From contig NZ_JACJSV010000014.1 in assembly GCF_014698335.1 (NCBI RefSeq), positions 1 through 64,000 of the forward strand: a stretch of DNA of 64,000 nucleotides, in the 5' to 3' direction. The notes beneath the pieces were generated by a model. It searched no databases, had not been told where the DNA came from, and saw nothing but the letters and a program-made list of their open reading frames with translations. The translations under genes were made by a program, and so were the position numbers. Below, piece by piece: positions 13,201-21,398 of this stretch. Numbering within the stretch: the stretch's first letter is position 1; the number at the start of each line of letters is the position of its first letter. This DNA comes from Microcystis viridis FACHB-1342. GTDB taxonomy: Bacteria; Cyanobacteriota; Cyanobacteriia; Cyanobacteriales; Microcystaceae.

Positions 13201-14894
13201 CTAGTAGGGTTTAAGATTAATTGGAACGAGTGATCTATCGATCGCTTCATGGCTTGTCCCCGTTTCAATCCCTAGTAGGGTTTAAGATTAATTGGAACAA
13301 TTCTATTAACGGGCGGAGCAGTATAATAAATAGTGTTTCAATCCCTAGTAGGGTTTAAGATTAATTGGAACCTCACTAAATTTACTAGGTACGGTATCGA
13401 GTATAGGTTTCAATCCCTAGTAGGGTTTAAGATTAATTGGAACACAAGGCCTCACTAATCCTACAGCCACAATAAAGTTTCAATCCCTAGTAGGGTTTAA
13501 GATTAATTGGAACCTTAATACGGGTGCGGCGGCGGGTTTTAAGCGAATGTTTCAATCCCTAGTAGGGTTTAAGATTAATTGGAACCTGAGCGAGCGGCGC
13601 GAATCCAAGAATTTACCGAGGAGTTTCAATCCCTAGTAGGGTTTAAGATTAATTGGAACAAGGGGTTTTGAAAAAATTTCTAAAAATATTTTTCAAAGTT
13701 TCAATCCCTAGTAGGGTTTAAGATTAATTGGAACGAACCAGCCACCAGCCCGGCCCCCAGCCCGCCCAATCGTTTCAATCCCTAGTAGGGTTTAAGATTA
13801 ATTGGAACCTGGTTCATTAGGCGGTTTCCTCCGCCGCTTTTTTTATGTTTCAATCCCTAGTAGGGTTTAAGATTAATTGGAACTTTTCTTCGCCCCGTTT
13901 TGCCGTCTAAAACAGTCAGGTTTCAATCCCTAGTAGGGTTTAAGATTAATTGGAACGCAATGATTCAATAAGCTCCTGGGCTAAAGAGAAAGTTTCAATC
14001 CCTAGTAGGGTTTAAGATTAATTGGAACTCAAGCACGTGATCGCGAATGCGCGACTAACTTTGTTTCAATCCCTAGTAGGGTTTAAGATTAATTGGAACA
14101 ATAAACATCGCCATCCCCAGCAACCAATCCTCTAGTTTCAATCCCTAGTAGGGTTTAAGATTAATTGGAACAAAAAAGGTTTTGATGTGGCCGATTGGTT
14201 GAAAGTTTCAATCCCTAGTAGGGTTTAAGATTAATTGGAACTGTTTGTACTAAAAAAACCCCTCTACAAGAGAGGGTTTCAATCCCTAGTAGGGTTTAAG
14301 ATTAATTGGAACACCTCTAAATACACCTCTAGCAAAGCCTCAATAAGAGTTTCAATCCCTAGTAGGGTTTAAGATTAATTGGAACCTGCATTCGCTGTGG
14401 TATGCAAACTGTTTTTAGTCGAGGTTTCAATCCCTAGTAGGGTTTAAGATTAATTGGAACAGGTGTCTGAAAAGCTGCATTTGCTATTACAGGATGTTTC
14501 AATCCCTAGTAGGGTTTAAGATTAATTGGAACCTTTCCTGCTCTAGGGTGGATCAAGTGTATTGAAGTGTTTCAATCCCTAGTAGGGTTTAAGATTAATT
14601 GGAACGAGTGAAGATGAACCAGAAGATTTAATCAATGCTGTTTCAATCCCTAGTAGGGTTTAAGATTAATTGGAACTGTATGCACTCTGCATACAAGTCA
14701 AAAAATCCCAGGTTTCAATCCCTAGTAGGGTTTAAGATTAATTGGAACTTGATTAGCAGTAACAACCGTGGATTTTACATCAATGTTTCAATCCCTAGTA
14801 GGGTTTAAGATTAATTGGAACCGTTTATGGTTACTTATGGTCATTTATAGTGATTTTGTTTCAATCCCTAGTAGGGTTTAAGATTAATTGGAAC
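7241..14894 (-). repeat. Repeat block C: CCCTAGTAGGG with GGAAC end
   Basis: There are 106 consecutive leader-proximal repeats with G in the one-nucleotide loop of the hairpin core and with TTGGAAC restored. Relative to block A only the loop base differs; relative to block B two bases differ. Confidence 0.93.
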
Positions 14895-15127
14895 CGCCCA
14901 GTGGTAAAAGCTATACGCTATGGGATTTTCAAGGTTCGTATGCGCCGCACCCGCAATAAACCAATCATACAGCAAGTGACCCAGTTCTTCAAGACCCCGC
15001 AAAACCTTACGGGATAAGGTGCGCCCCGCGTTGGAAAGGAAAATCATCTCGAATCTATATTCCATAAGCTTTTCAGCCACCAGATAATAGTTAAGGATTT
15101 TTACAGCTACCCGGAAGCGCAACCGAG
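14895..15127 (-). promoter_or_regulatory. CRISPR leader between cas2 and the array
   Basis: This 233-bp interval separates the cas2 stop from the first repeat on the side from which the crRNA strand is read. It should contain the pre-crRNA promoter and the Cas1-Cas2 integration signals. On the minus strand a TATGAT -10-like hexamer lies about 70 bp before the array. An 84-codon frame crosses this interval, but it runs into the repeat and resembles nothing known, so it is not called as a gene. Confidence 0.7.
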
Positions 15128-15400
15128 CTAAACAAAAAAAATTGTATTATCCCGGGGTAACTCACCACCGATACGTTCCACTTTACCCCGACAACAGGCG
15201 CAGAGAAAATAAAAGCGGATGCTATCGGTATCGGGTTTGATCAACTTACTCAAGCGCCCGCGCAGCTTAGCGTACTGGGTATCGGTTAGATCGCACTCAA
15301 AAACACTATACTGCACCCGTTGGCCGTAGGACTTTAACGTATTGTGAATTTTGGTTCGTCGCTTATCGTCGGAAATATCGTAACTGACAACAAAATACAT
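15128..15400 (-). CDS. cas2: CRISPR-associated endonuclease Cas2
   Basis: Cas2 is the small structural partner of Cas1 in the spacer integrase. The 90-residue product has the ferredoxin-like start MYFVVSYDISDDKRR (Asp in YDISD) followed by the helix YGQRVQYSVFECDL, which is standard Cas2 architecture and length. It is the last gene of the cas operon: it begins 12 bp after cas1 ends and stops 233 bp before the first repeat. It is the only cas2 in the window, so it must serve new-spacer acquisition for both effector sets. Confidence 0.95.
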   Translation of the reverse strand: MYFVVSYDISDDKRRTKIHNTLKSYGQRVQYSVFECDLTDTQYAKLRGRLSKLIKPDTDSIRFYFLCACCRGKVERIGGELPRDNTIFFV

Positions 15401-15412
15401 GACCGCCTCTAC

Positions 15413-16417
15413 CTACTTTAAAATCAAAGGTGGATACTTATCCGTCTCGTCCATCAGATATTTCGCCATTAGTCGGGCCTGAATCTCGAAAGCTTCTTGA
15501 TAAGTACACTGTTTACCCATTACCGGATGCTTAAACTTGGATTGTTTCTTCTGTTCGTACAAGCGCAGGAAAATCTGTAATCCCTCTCTCGTCAAGGAAA
15601 CCGCACCGCTTAAGGGTTCGGTGGTGAAATGTTCGGGGGTAAGATAAGGATGATTGACCCCATTGAGAACCACGGCATCAACGACGATCGCTCTAAATTC
15701 TTCCATCAGATCCAGTGCCAGCGAGGGGCGACCGTAGCGTTGATAGTGAAGATAACCGAGATAGGGGTCAAAACCGACCAAATTGATCGCACTCTGCACG
15801 TCATGGCGCAATAACGCATAACCCAGACTCAAAAGAGAATTGACCGGATCTCGCGGGGGGCGACGGTTACGCGAGGTAAAGGTAAAAGTATCGCCGAGAA
15901 TTAGGGAATCAAAACAACTGAAATAGGCTGCGCTTCCGGCTCCCTCTAACCCCCGGAGAGAATCGATCGCCGAGATTGTTTCGATCGAGCCGATCGCTGC
16001 TTCCAGACAAGCGATCGCAGTTTGTAAATCCAACTCCTTTCGATCGCGTTGACGACGGAGTAGAATGTTGCGGTAATTCTTCAGCTTGCCGCGGACGAAT
16101 CCCCGCACTAAATGAATGGCTTTCGGAGAATCGCCGGCGGCCTGCCATTGCGCTCGACGAACGAAAATATTTTTGGTCATCTCCGGTTCCAATCTACCGA
16201 GATAGCGTCCGGTGGATGTGACGAAACTCAGGGGAATATGACGTTCCAACAATTCGATCACCAATGCGGGAGAAACTGAACCCCGTCCGAAAATCACCAC
16301 TCCTTCCACGTTCAATAGAGGTACATCGAGTATCGTTTCCTTGGATGCTTTGACCGTTAAACGCTCGTCATTTTTGCCGAGAAATGCGTCTTCTCTTGTC
16401 ACATATACCGTTCCCAT
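15413..16417 (-). CDS. cas1: CRISPR-associated integrase Cas1
   Basis: Cas1 catalyses spacer integration at the leader-repeat junction. From the ATG at 16417 the product is 334 residues and starts MGTVYVTREDAFLGK, as I-D Cas1 proteins do. An upstream ATG at 16492 would add 25 residues overlapping cas4 and is less likely. A GAGGAAG ribosome-binding sequence about 10 nt before 16417 supports the shorter form. Metal-ligand motifs are visible: GLEGAGSAAYF (Glu), GYLHYQRYG (His) and LALDLMEEFR (acidic residues). Cas4 ends 5 bp upstream and cas2 starts 12 bp downstream. Confidence 0.95.
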   Translation of the reverse strand: MGTVYVTREDAFLGKNDERLTVKASKETILDVPLLNVEGVVIFGRGSVSPALVIELLERHIPLSFVTSTGRYLGRLEPEMTKNIFVRRAQWQAAGDSPKAIHLVRGFVRGKLKNYRNILLRRQRDRKELDLQTAIACLEAAIGSIETISAIDSLRGLEGAGSAAYFSCFDSLILGDTFTFTSRNRRPPRDPVNSLLSLGYALLRHDVQSAINLVGFDPYLGYLHYQRYGRPSLALDLMEEFRAIVVDAVVLNGVNHPYLTPEHFTTEPLSGAVSLTREGLQIFLRLYEQKKQSKFKHPVMGKQCTYQEAFEIQARLMAKYLMDETDKYPPLILK

Positions 16418-16422
16418 ATTTT

Positions 16423-17016
16423 TTATTCTTCCTCTCGATATCGTTGGACTTTTTCGGTTAATCGGGGCAAACAGCGATCGAACAAACTGCATCCCTTGCA
16501 GCGGGGTGAATAGACCGCCGGGGGCATTTTTCCCGTCTGGATCAGGGTTTCAACTGCTCGGATCGTAGCGATCGCCCGTTGCCGTAGAGCAAGATCGATC
16601 GCCACCGGTTGACGCTGGTGAGAACTGGCATAGTAGATATAGCCAGTATCTAGCCTTTTTCCCGTCATTTCTTCCAAACACAGAGCTTGAGCGCACACCT
16701 GCAACTCGTCGTTATCCCATTCGCCTTTACTGCCCCGTTTGTATTCCACGGGGATAAATTCGCCATCCTGGGACTCGATCAGATCGGCCTTACCGATGAG
16801 ACGGTAATTGTCTGATTTAAGCCAGATCGCCCGAATTTGCCATATTTCCTCGCGGTTTGCCGCCCCGACGGTGTGAACTCGCTCGTGTAAATTTGTTCCC
16901 TCGATCGTATAGCTATTATCGAGAAATTCCCCGGCGACGAACATTCTCCAACAACGGTGGGGACAGTAGGCGTAATGGTTGAGAGCGGCGATCGGTATGT
17001 AATCAGATTCATCCAT
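16423..17016 (-). CDS. cas4: CRISPR-associated exonuclease Cas4
   Basis: Cas4 is a RecB-type nuclease that helps select and trim PAM-bearing prespacers. The 197-residue product has an early cysteine motif, YCPHRCW, the nuclease core GKADLIE followed by PVEYKRG (Asp, Glu, Lys), and a C-terminal cysteine cluster, CKGCSLFDRC, for the iron-sulphur site. The gene begins 2 bp after cas6 and ends 5 bp before cas1, so the three are probably cotranscribed. Length and motifs are normal for Cas4a. Confidence 0.95.
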   Translation of the reverse strand: MDESDYIPIAALNHYAYCPHRCWRMFVAGEFLDNSYTIEGTNLHERVHTVGAANREEIWQIRAIWLKSDNYRLIGKADLIESQDGEFIPVEYKRGSKGEWDNDELQVCAQALCLEEMTGKRLDTGYIYYASSHQRQPVAIDLALRQRAIATIRAVETLIQTGKMPPAVYSPRCKGCSLFDRCLPRLTEKVQRYREEE

Positions 17017-17018
17017 GG

Positions 17019-17852
17019 CTATCTTTTCTCCTTAGCAATTCTGCGAGTCATCCCCATCCCCATGGTGGTTTTCCGTCCCACTCCCGCGTAGAGGGCAAAA
17101 TCCGCCAGTACATTAATCGCTTTAATCTTTGCGGGTTCCACCTCTCCCAAAAGACGATAGTGAATCTCGCCTACACAACCGAACGACTGGTTTTTATAGG
17201 CTTCGTCGGCTAATTTCGTTTGAATATCGAAGAAACTAGGGAAAATCGACTCTAGGGCAATAGAATCGAAGGGGATAGCGCTATAGCGATTCCAACGATT
17301 GAGAAGGCTATTAAACACCAGTTCCCGCGTCGGTAAGGCACTATCGAATTTTCCCTGCCGGAAGGTGACGGGGGTAGCGAAAAGGAAATCAAATTCCCGA
17401 TTCGTTTCCGAGGCGTTTTCATACAGGTATTGATAAGTACAAGAGTTCGCCCAGGGTTGAACCGATTGCGGGGTGGCGAGGACGCTAGTGATAACCAGAT
17501 CGGCGGAACCGAGATGCCAGGGGTGTTTTGGATTGAGATTCAACCAGAGGGAGGTTAATTTACCGAATAATCGGTCATCGAGCAGAGAAATCCGCCACCA
17601 GCAGGGAGTTTCGGGGGCGATTGGCCGTTCGTGTCGCCACTGCGGGGAATTTATCGTTTTTCCACCGGATTGCATCTGTAGTGGCGATAAGGTAAAAGCT
17701 TTATCTGCCTCGGCTGCGTGTAGAATGTTCCCTAATTCCTGATCGACACTACTGACAAGGGTAAGGAATAGCGCGTGAAGGTGTCGTCCGGTGAGAAAAT
17801 TCGGATAGATCGGCGATCGAGGTGTGAGATTGAGAACGAGACTGTAGGGCAT
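17019..17852 (-). CDS. cas6: CRISPR repeat endoribonuclease Cas6 (type I-D)
   Basis: Cas6 cuts pre-crRNA at the base of the repeat hairpin. The 277-residue protein ends in the family's glycine-rich RNA-binding loop (GVGRKTTMGMGM), preceded by ALYA. A candidate catalytic His is in GRHLHALF near residue 24. The start ATG overlaps the stop of the upstream Uma2 gene (TAATG), suggesting translational coupling. It is the only cas6 in the window, so crRNAs for both I-D effector sets should come from it. The first 6 codons also occur as a fragment at 18485-18503, which marks a past duplication. Confidence 0.93.
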   Translation of the reverse strand: MPYSLVLNLTPRSPIYPNFLTGRHLHALFLTLVSSVDQELGNILHAAEADKAFTLSPLQMQSGGKTINSPQWRHERPIAPETPCWWRISLLDDRLFGKLTSLWLNLNPKHPWHLGSADLVITSVLATPQSVQPWANSCTYQYLYENASETNREFDFLFATPVTFRQGKFDSALPTRELVFNSLLNRWNRYSAIPFDSIALESIFPSFFDIQTKLADEAYKNQSFGCVGEIHYRLLGEVEPAKIKAINVLADFALYAGVGRKTTMGMGMTRRIAKEKR

Positions 17853-18418
17853 TAACTTAATCGGGCCTTGGCGAAAATTTGTCTGGGGGTTAGGGTTAAA
17901 TCGGGGAGGAGAATATCGCTAATTTCGTCATCGCCTTTTTTAATCGCCGGGGGTGCATCGGGATAGAAAATTGTGATCTGCTTGGCCCGGGGATCGACGA
18001 TCCAGACGCGACTGACTCCTGCTTTTAGGTAGTCCACGGCTTTTTCGCTCAGGCTGCTGAAGGATTGTTCCGGAGAAATAATTTCGATGACTAATTCCGG
18101 GGGAACGGGACAAGCTTCATCGGTGAGGGGAATATCTCCTAACCTTTCCGGGGAAATGTAGAGAAGATCGGGAACGGGACACCAATCCCGATCGTTTTTG
18201 CTTAGAATAATTGCCCATTCGATTCCCACTTCTCCCCGTCCTTGATTCCAGCGATCGAGTACGAGAAATAAAGCACCAGTTAAACGAGAATGAAAGAATT
18301 TCGGTGACATTTTCTGGATAGCTTCTCCATCGACTAATTCATAGGTAATATCGCCCTCGGGAGCGGTTAGTGAGAAAAATTCCGGTAAAGTGAGGGATTT
18401 AGAAGATATAAGAGTCAT
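17852..18418 (-). CDS. Uma2-family (DUF820) PD-(D/E)XK protein, copy 1
   Basis: The product is 188 residues from the ATG at 18418; a TTG at 18424 is less likely. Uma2 proteins are restriction-endonuclease-fold proteins that are very abundant in cyanobacteria and of unclear function. The nuclease-core pattern is visible: CPVPDLLYIS (Asp), then PELVIEIISP (Glu-X-Ile), and the usual EKAVDYLKAGVSRVWIVDP. It lies directly between a csc1 tail fragment and cas6, so it is carried in the cas operon. It is nearly identical to copy 2, which lies 650 bp away. A role in CRISPR immunity is not established. Confidence 0.9.
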   Translation of the reverse strand: MTLISSKSLTLPEFFSLTAPEGDITYELVDGEAIQKMSPKFFHSRLTGALFLVLDRWNQGRGEVGIEWAIILSKNDRDWCPVPDLLYISPERLGDIPLTDEACPVPPELVIEIISPEQSFSSLSEKAVDYLKAGVSRVWIVDPRAKQITIFYPDAPPAIKKGDDEISDILLPDLTLTPRQIFAKARLS

Positions 18419-18484
18419 GGTCAATTTTCAACCGAAGTGATAGGACAATCGAGCGGGAATTTTCAGATCGGGGCGATCGCTTAT
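18344..18484 (-). repeat. 141-bp direct repeat, copy R
   Basis: This matches 27764-27904 at a constant offset of 9420 bp, with no gaps and about 4 substitutions by eye. It contains the last codons of the set 2 csc1 and the first 25 codons of a Uma2 gene. Together the two copies bracket effector set 1. Confidence 0.95.
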
Positions 18485-18503
18485 AACGAGACTGTAGGGC
18501 ATT
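18425..18503 (-). pseudogene. Joined fragments: cas6 head (18485-18503) and csc1 tail (18425-18484)
   Basis: Between the two Uma2 genes the minus strand first reads the opening codons of cas6 (MPYSLV, identical in sequence to 17835-17852). At 18484/18485 it switches abruptly to ISDRPDLKIPARLSYHFG-stop, the end of the set 2 Csc1 protein with one substitution. This scar shows that the order csc1(set 2)-Uma2-cas6 once existed here and was duplicated. Confidence 0.93.
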
Positions 18504-19068
18504 AACTTAATCGGGCCTTGGCAAAAATTTGTCTGGGGGTTAGGGTTAAATCGGGGAGGAGAATATCGCTAATCTCGTCATCGCCTTTTTTAATCGCCGG
18601 GGGTGCATCGGGATAGAAAATTGTGATCTGCTTGGCCCGGGGATCGACGATCCAGACGCGACTGACTCCCGCTTTTAGGTAGTCCACGGCTTTTTCGCTC
18701 AGGCTGCTGAAGGATTGTTCCGGAGAGATAATTTCGATGACTAATTCCGGGGGAACGGGACAAGCTTCATCGGTGAGGGGAATATCTCCTAACCTTTCCA
18801 GGGAAATGTAGAGAAGATCGGGAACGGGACACCAATCTCGATCGTTTTTGCTTAGAATAATTGCCCATTCGATTCCCACTTCTCCCCGTCCTTGATTCCA
18901 GCGATCGAGTATAGAAGATAAAGCCAGAGTTAAACGAGAATGAAAGAATTTCGGTGACATTTTTGGGATAGCTTCTCCATCGACTAATTCATAGGTAATA
19001 TCGCCCTCGGGAGCGGTTAGTGAGAAAAATTCCGGTAAAGTGAGGGGTTTAGATGTAACGCTAGTCAT
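18502..19068 (-). CDS. Uma2-family (DUF820) PD-(D/E)XK protein, copy 2
   Basis: The 188-residue near-copy of the neighbouring Uma2 gene has the same core motifs (CPVPDLLYIS, PELVIEIISP). The homology between the two copies runs from 18485 with a constant 650-bp offset. It breaks down at the 5' end, where this copy starts MTSVTSKPLTLPEFF while copy 1 starts MTLISSKSLTLPEFF. It follows cas3' of set 1 after 40 bp and precedes the cas6-head scar. The different start suggests it came with set 1 and later recombined with the resident Uma2. Confidence 0.9.
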   Translation of the reverse strand: MTSVTSKPLTLPEFFSLTAPEGDITYELVDGEAIPKMSPKFFHSRLTLALSSILDRWNQGRGEVGIEWAIILSKNDRDWCPVPDLLYISLERLGDIPLTDEACPVPPELVIEIISPEQSFSSLSEKAVDYLKAGVSRVWIVDPRAKQITIFYPDAPPAIKKGDDEISDILLPDLTLTPRQIFAKARLS

Positions 19069-19108
19069 AACAAATATTCTCCAGCCTGCTGTAAGTTTTA
19101 CGCTATTT

Positions 19109-21394
19109 TTAAGCTATGTAAAAGTCCTCGCCATCTGGTAGTTTTAATCTTCTTCCACTGGAAGCGATCGCTAATATACCAGATAAACTCGGAAAAAAAG
19201 TAAACTCCTTCGGTCTAGGTTGTTCAGCAAAATGAACGTACATCGGAAATATTGTTAGCCCTTGTTTTCTAAGCTGAATAATCGTACCCTGATTTTCTTG
19301 CGTAGATACAATTACTCCCGATACGAATTGTTGCCTTAGTTGTTGTAATGAGGGAGTTGGAATTTTTGCGCCTCTTAGCCATCTTTCAAGGTTACAGTCC
19401 TCAAAAGCCATTAATCGATTCAGCTTATTTTGTTTAAATTTCTCCAATGAATCTTGATTATATAGAATAAATTTAAGCTCATAAGGTTTATCTACTCGTC
19501 TCTTAAGTTCAATTTTCTCTCCGTCGGTAGCGAAATCATAATACCTAAGTAAATGAATAGGATCGATAATAGTTTCTTCGGATTCATCGAGCAAAAGATT
19601 AAAGCGATCAACAACCTTAATGTTGTCAAAAAGACTATCTCGGAATTGAAAGATAGGCTGATAGGTGGCATACCACATCCTAGCGAAACCCTTCAAACTC
19701 TCGAAATTTTCTGGGTATTTTTTAAACATATCTTCATAATGTTTAATTTTATTCTGATCGGCTTCTATTTCTTTCAAATATTCAGGATAATAACATTTAA
19801 AGAAAGTTTTAATCAGCGCTTGACCTCCCTTGGTAAATTTCCAATCACTTTTTAGTTTTTTAATAGAAATATCTTTAATCTTCTCCGCACCAGTAAAAAC
19901 ACGCATTCGAGACCGATAGTAACTCCAGTCTTTTGTGCCTCCTAAGATACACCGCATTGTTTGATATAACTCTTCAATAACGCTAATTTGGGGTAAATCT
20001 GTCAAAAGATCTTCTAACTCGGATAAAGGACGAGCTATCTCTAAAGAAGCTTCGGAACGCCAGTAAATACTTAAAAAAGGACGATCTAAGCAAGATAAAC
20101 TTTCTAGCATCTTTCTCAATGACTCTCGACCACCTGATCGATCTAGTTCGAGAATTCCCTCTTCCCAAGCTTTCGGATCTATATAGGCGATCGCTTCCGA
20201 CGGGATATCTGTAATCTTGCGCCCTAATACTCTGCCAACTCTTCCTAATCTTTGCCAGAAAGAATGACGATCCTTCGCAGAAAAAATTAACCAATCTAAA
20301 GTTTGTCGGGTTGGGACTGGATTTTTCTCGAAGTTAAAACCCACATCTACAGTGCTGGTTGCGAGAATAATCGGTTTTTGAACTGCTAAAAGTCTATCCT
20401 TTTGAGGTGTCGATCCGTGTATTCTTCCGTAACCCTCTTTTAATCCTCGTTCCGTCAGCAAATCGGCCAACCGATTAATGTGATCTTTAGAGTCGAGAAT
20501 AACTGCACCATTGTCATTGGGATTCGCTAGATATTTTTCCTTGACTTCATCCGCGATTTGTACTAGATATTCGTCTCGTTCAATTTTCGAACGAATTTCT
20601 AGAGCCACTTTGGTCTGCGAAGGAACTTGATCGCTATTATTATCCTCCCCATCAATTCGCGCGATTCTGATTCCCGCTCTTTCTAAAGTGTTAAAAGCTT
20701 CATCACAAGCTTTCTCAGGAGTTGCCGTCAGAATAACAATTTTCCGATTGTTCTGAAAATAGTCTAAAACCTTAGAATAAGCGATAAAAAATAGCAAACT
20801 AACTAACTGTTTAGCACTATACAGATGAAATTCATCAAATATAATTGTAGAAAATCTGCTATAAAACTCACTAGCTATGTTAGATTTATCTAAGCTATTA
20901 TAAGCCCAAAACGTAGCATAATAAAAAATATCAGGGTTTGTAACTAAGAAAAGTGGTCTATTTGCTCCTACTTCGGGAAAAATCGTAGCGGGATTCTGAA
21001 GGAGATTATAGAGCTTTTCTCCCGATCGTTTGCCTACCCGATCATCTGACCATCCCTGAATTTCCTTGGCCGATGCGGCCTTGACAACGTGCGTTAATTT
21101 AGCATCCCTCACAAAAGCCTCGGCCGCTTCCGCTTGTTGGGTGACAAGCGCGTTAGTCGGAGCGATATAAATCGCAGTTTGATTGGGATTATGTAAAAGA
21201 ACCGTAAAACCCGCTTTTGTTTTTCCAGTTCCAGTTGGTGCTAGATCGAGAATTAAATCGTGATTGCGGGATTTTTCATACACTTCTACCTGATGTTGTA
21301 GGGCTGGTTTCATAAAATGGAGTTTATCAGGAAGAGAATCACAAACCGCAATACTTTTTGGCTCTAGCCATATATTTAAAAATTGATTATCCAT
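19109..21394 (-). CDS. Type I-D Cas3' helicase, effector set 1
   Basis: This is a superfamily 2 DNA helicase without an HD nuclease domain, as in type I-D, where the HD domain sits in Cas10d. The 761-residue product shows Walker A APTGTGKT (about 52-59), the Walker B box IIFDEFH (about 184-190, DEFH form), ILTATPE (motif III) and FWQRLGRVGR (motif VI). It starts 4 bp after csc1 of set 1 ends. The position after csc1 is unusual, because the canonical cyanobacterial I-D order begins with cas3'. A second, diverged cas3' lies at 34515-36680. Confidence 0.92.
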   Translation of the reverse strand: MDNQFLNIWLEPKSIAVCDSLPDKLHFMKPALQHQVEVYEKSRNHDLILDLAPTGTGKTKAGFTVLLHNPNQTAIYIAPTNALVTQQAEAAEAFVRDAKLTHVVKAASAKEIQGWSDDRVGKRSGEKLYNLLQNPATIFPEVGANRPLFLVTNPDIFYYATFWAYNSLDKSNIASEFYSRFSTIIFDEFHLYSAKQLVSLLFFIAYSKVLDYFQNNRKIVILTATPEKACDEAFNTLERAGIRIARIDGEDNNSDQVPSQTKVALEIRSKIERDEYLVQIADEVKEKYLANPNDNGAVILDSKDHINRLADLLTERGLKEGYGRIHGSTPQKDRLLAVQKPIILATSTVDVGFNFEKNPVPTRQTLDWLIFSAKDRHSFWQRLGRVGRVLGRKITDIPSEAIAYIDPKAWEEGILELDRSGGRESLRKMLESLSCLDRPFLSIYWRSEASLEIARPLSELEDLLTDLPQISVIEELYQTMRCILGGTKDWSYYRSRMRVFTGAEKIKDISIKKLKSDWKFTKGGQALIKTFFKCYYPEYLKEIEADQNKIKHYEDMFKKYPENFESLKGFARMWYATYQPIFQFRDSLFDNIKVVDRFNLLLDESEETIIDPIHLLRYYDFATDGEKIELKRRVDKPYELKFILYNQDSLEKFKQNKLNRLMAFEDCNLERWLRGAKIPTPSLQQLRQQFVSGVIVSTQENQGTIIQLRKQGLTIFPMYVHFAEQPRPKEFTFFPSLSGILAIASSGRRLKLPDGEDFYIA

Positions 21395-21398
21395 AATT

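Larger units (their letters stand above)
740..14894 (-). CRISPR. Type I-D CRISPR array, 196 repeats and 195 spacers
   Basis: A 37-nt repeat starting GTTTCAATCCCT and ending TTAATTGGAAC (plus strand) recurs at intervals of about 72 bp; manual counting of every unit gives 196 repeats. Spacers are mostly 33-38 nt, with outliers to 44 nt. The minus strand is taken as the crRNA sense. Read that way the repeat ends ...GGGATTGAAAC, giving the usual 8-nt handle, and the cas2-proximal end (14894) becomes the leader end. The core CCCTA-N-TAGGG forms the Cas6 hairpin. Repeats are virtually invariant apart from two positions that define three blocks. The outermost repeats at both ends are perfect. Short ORFs called within the array are translation artefacts of repeat plus spacer. 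Confidence 0.99.

Noticed and set aside
14868-15122. 84-codon minus-strand frame between cas2 and the array
   Set aside because: It covers the leader and ends inside the first repeat, and its product resembles no known protein; leader function explains the sequence better.
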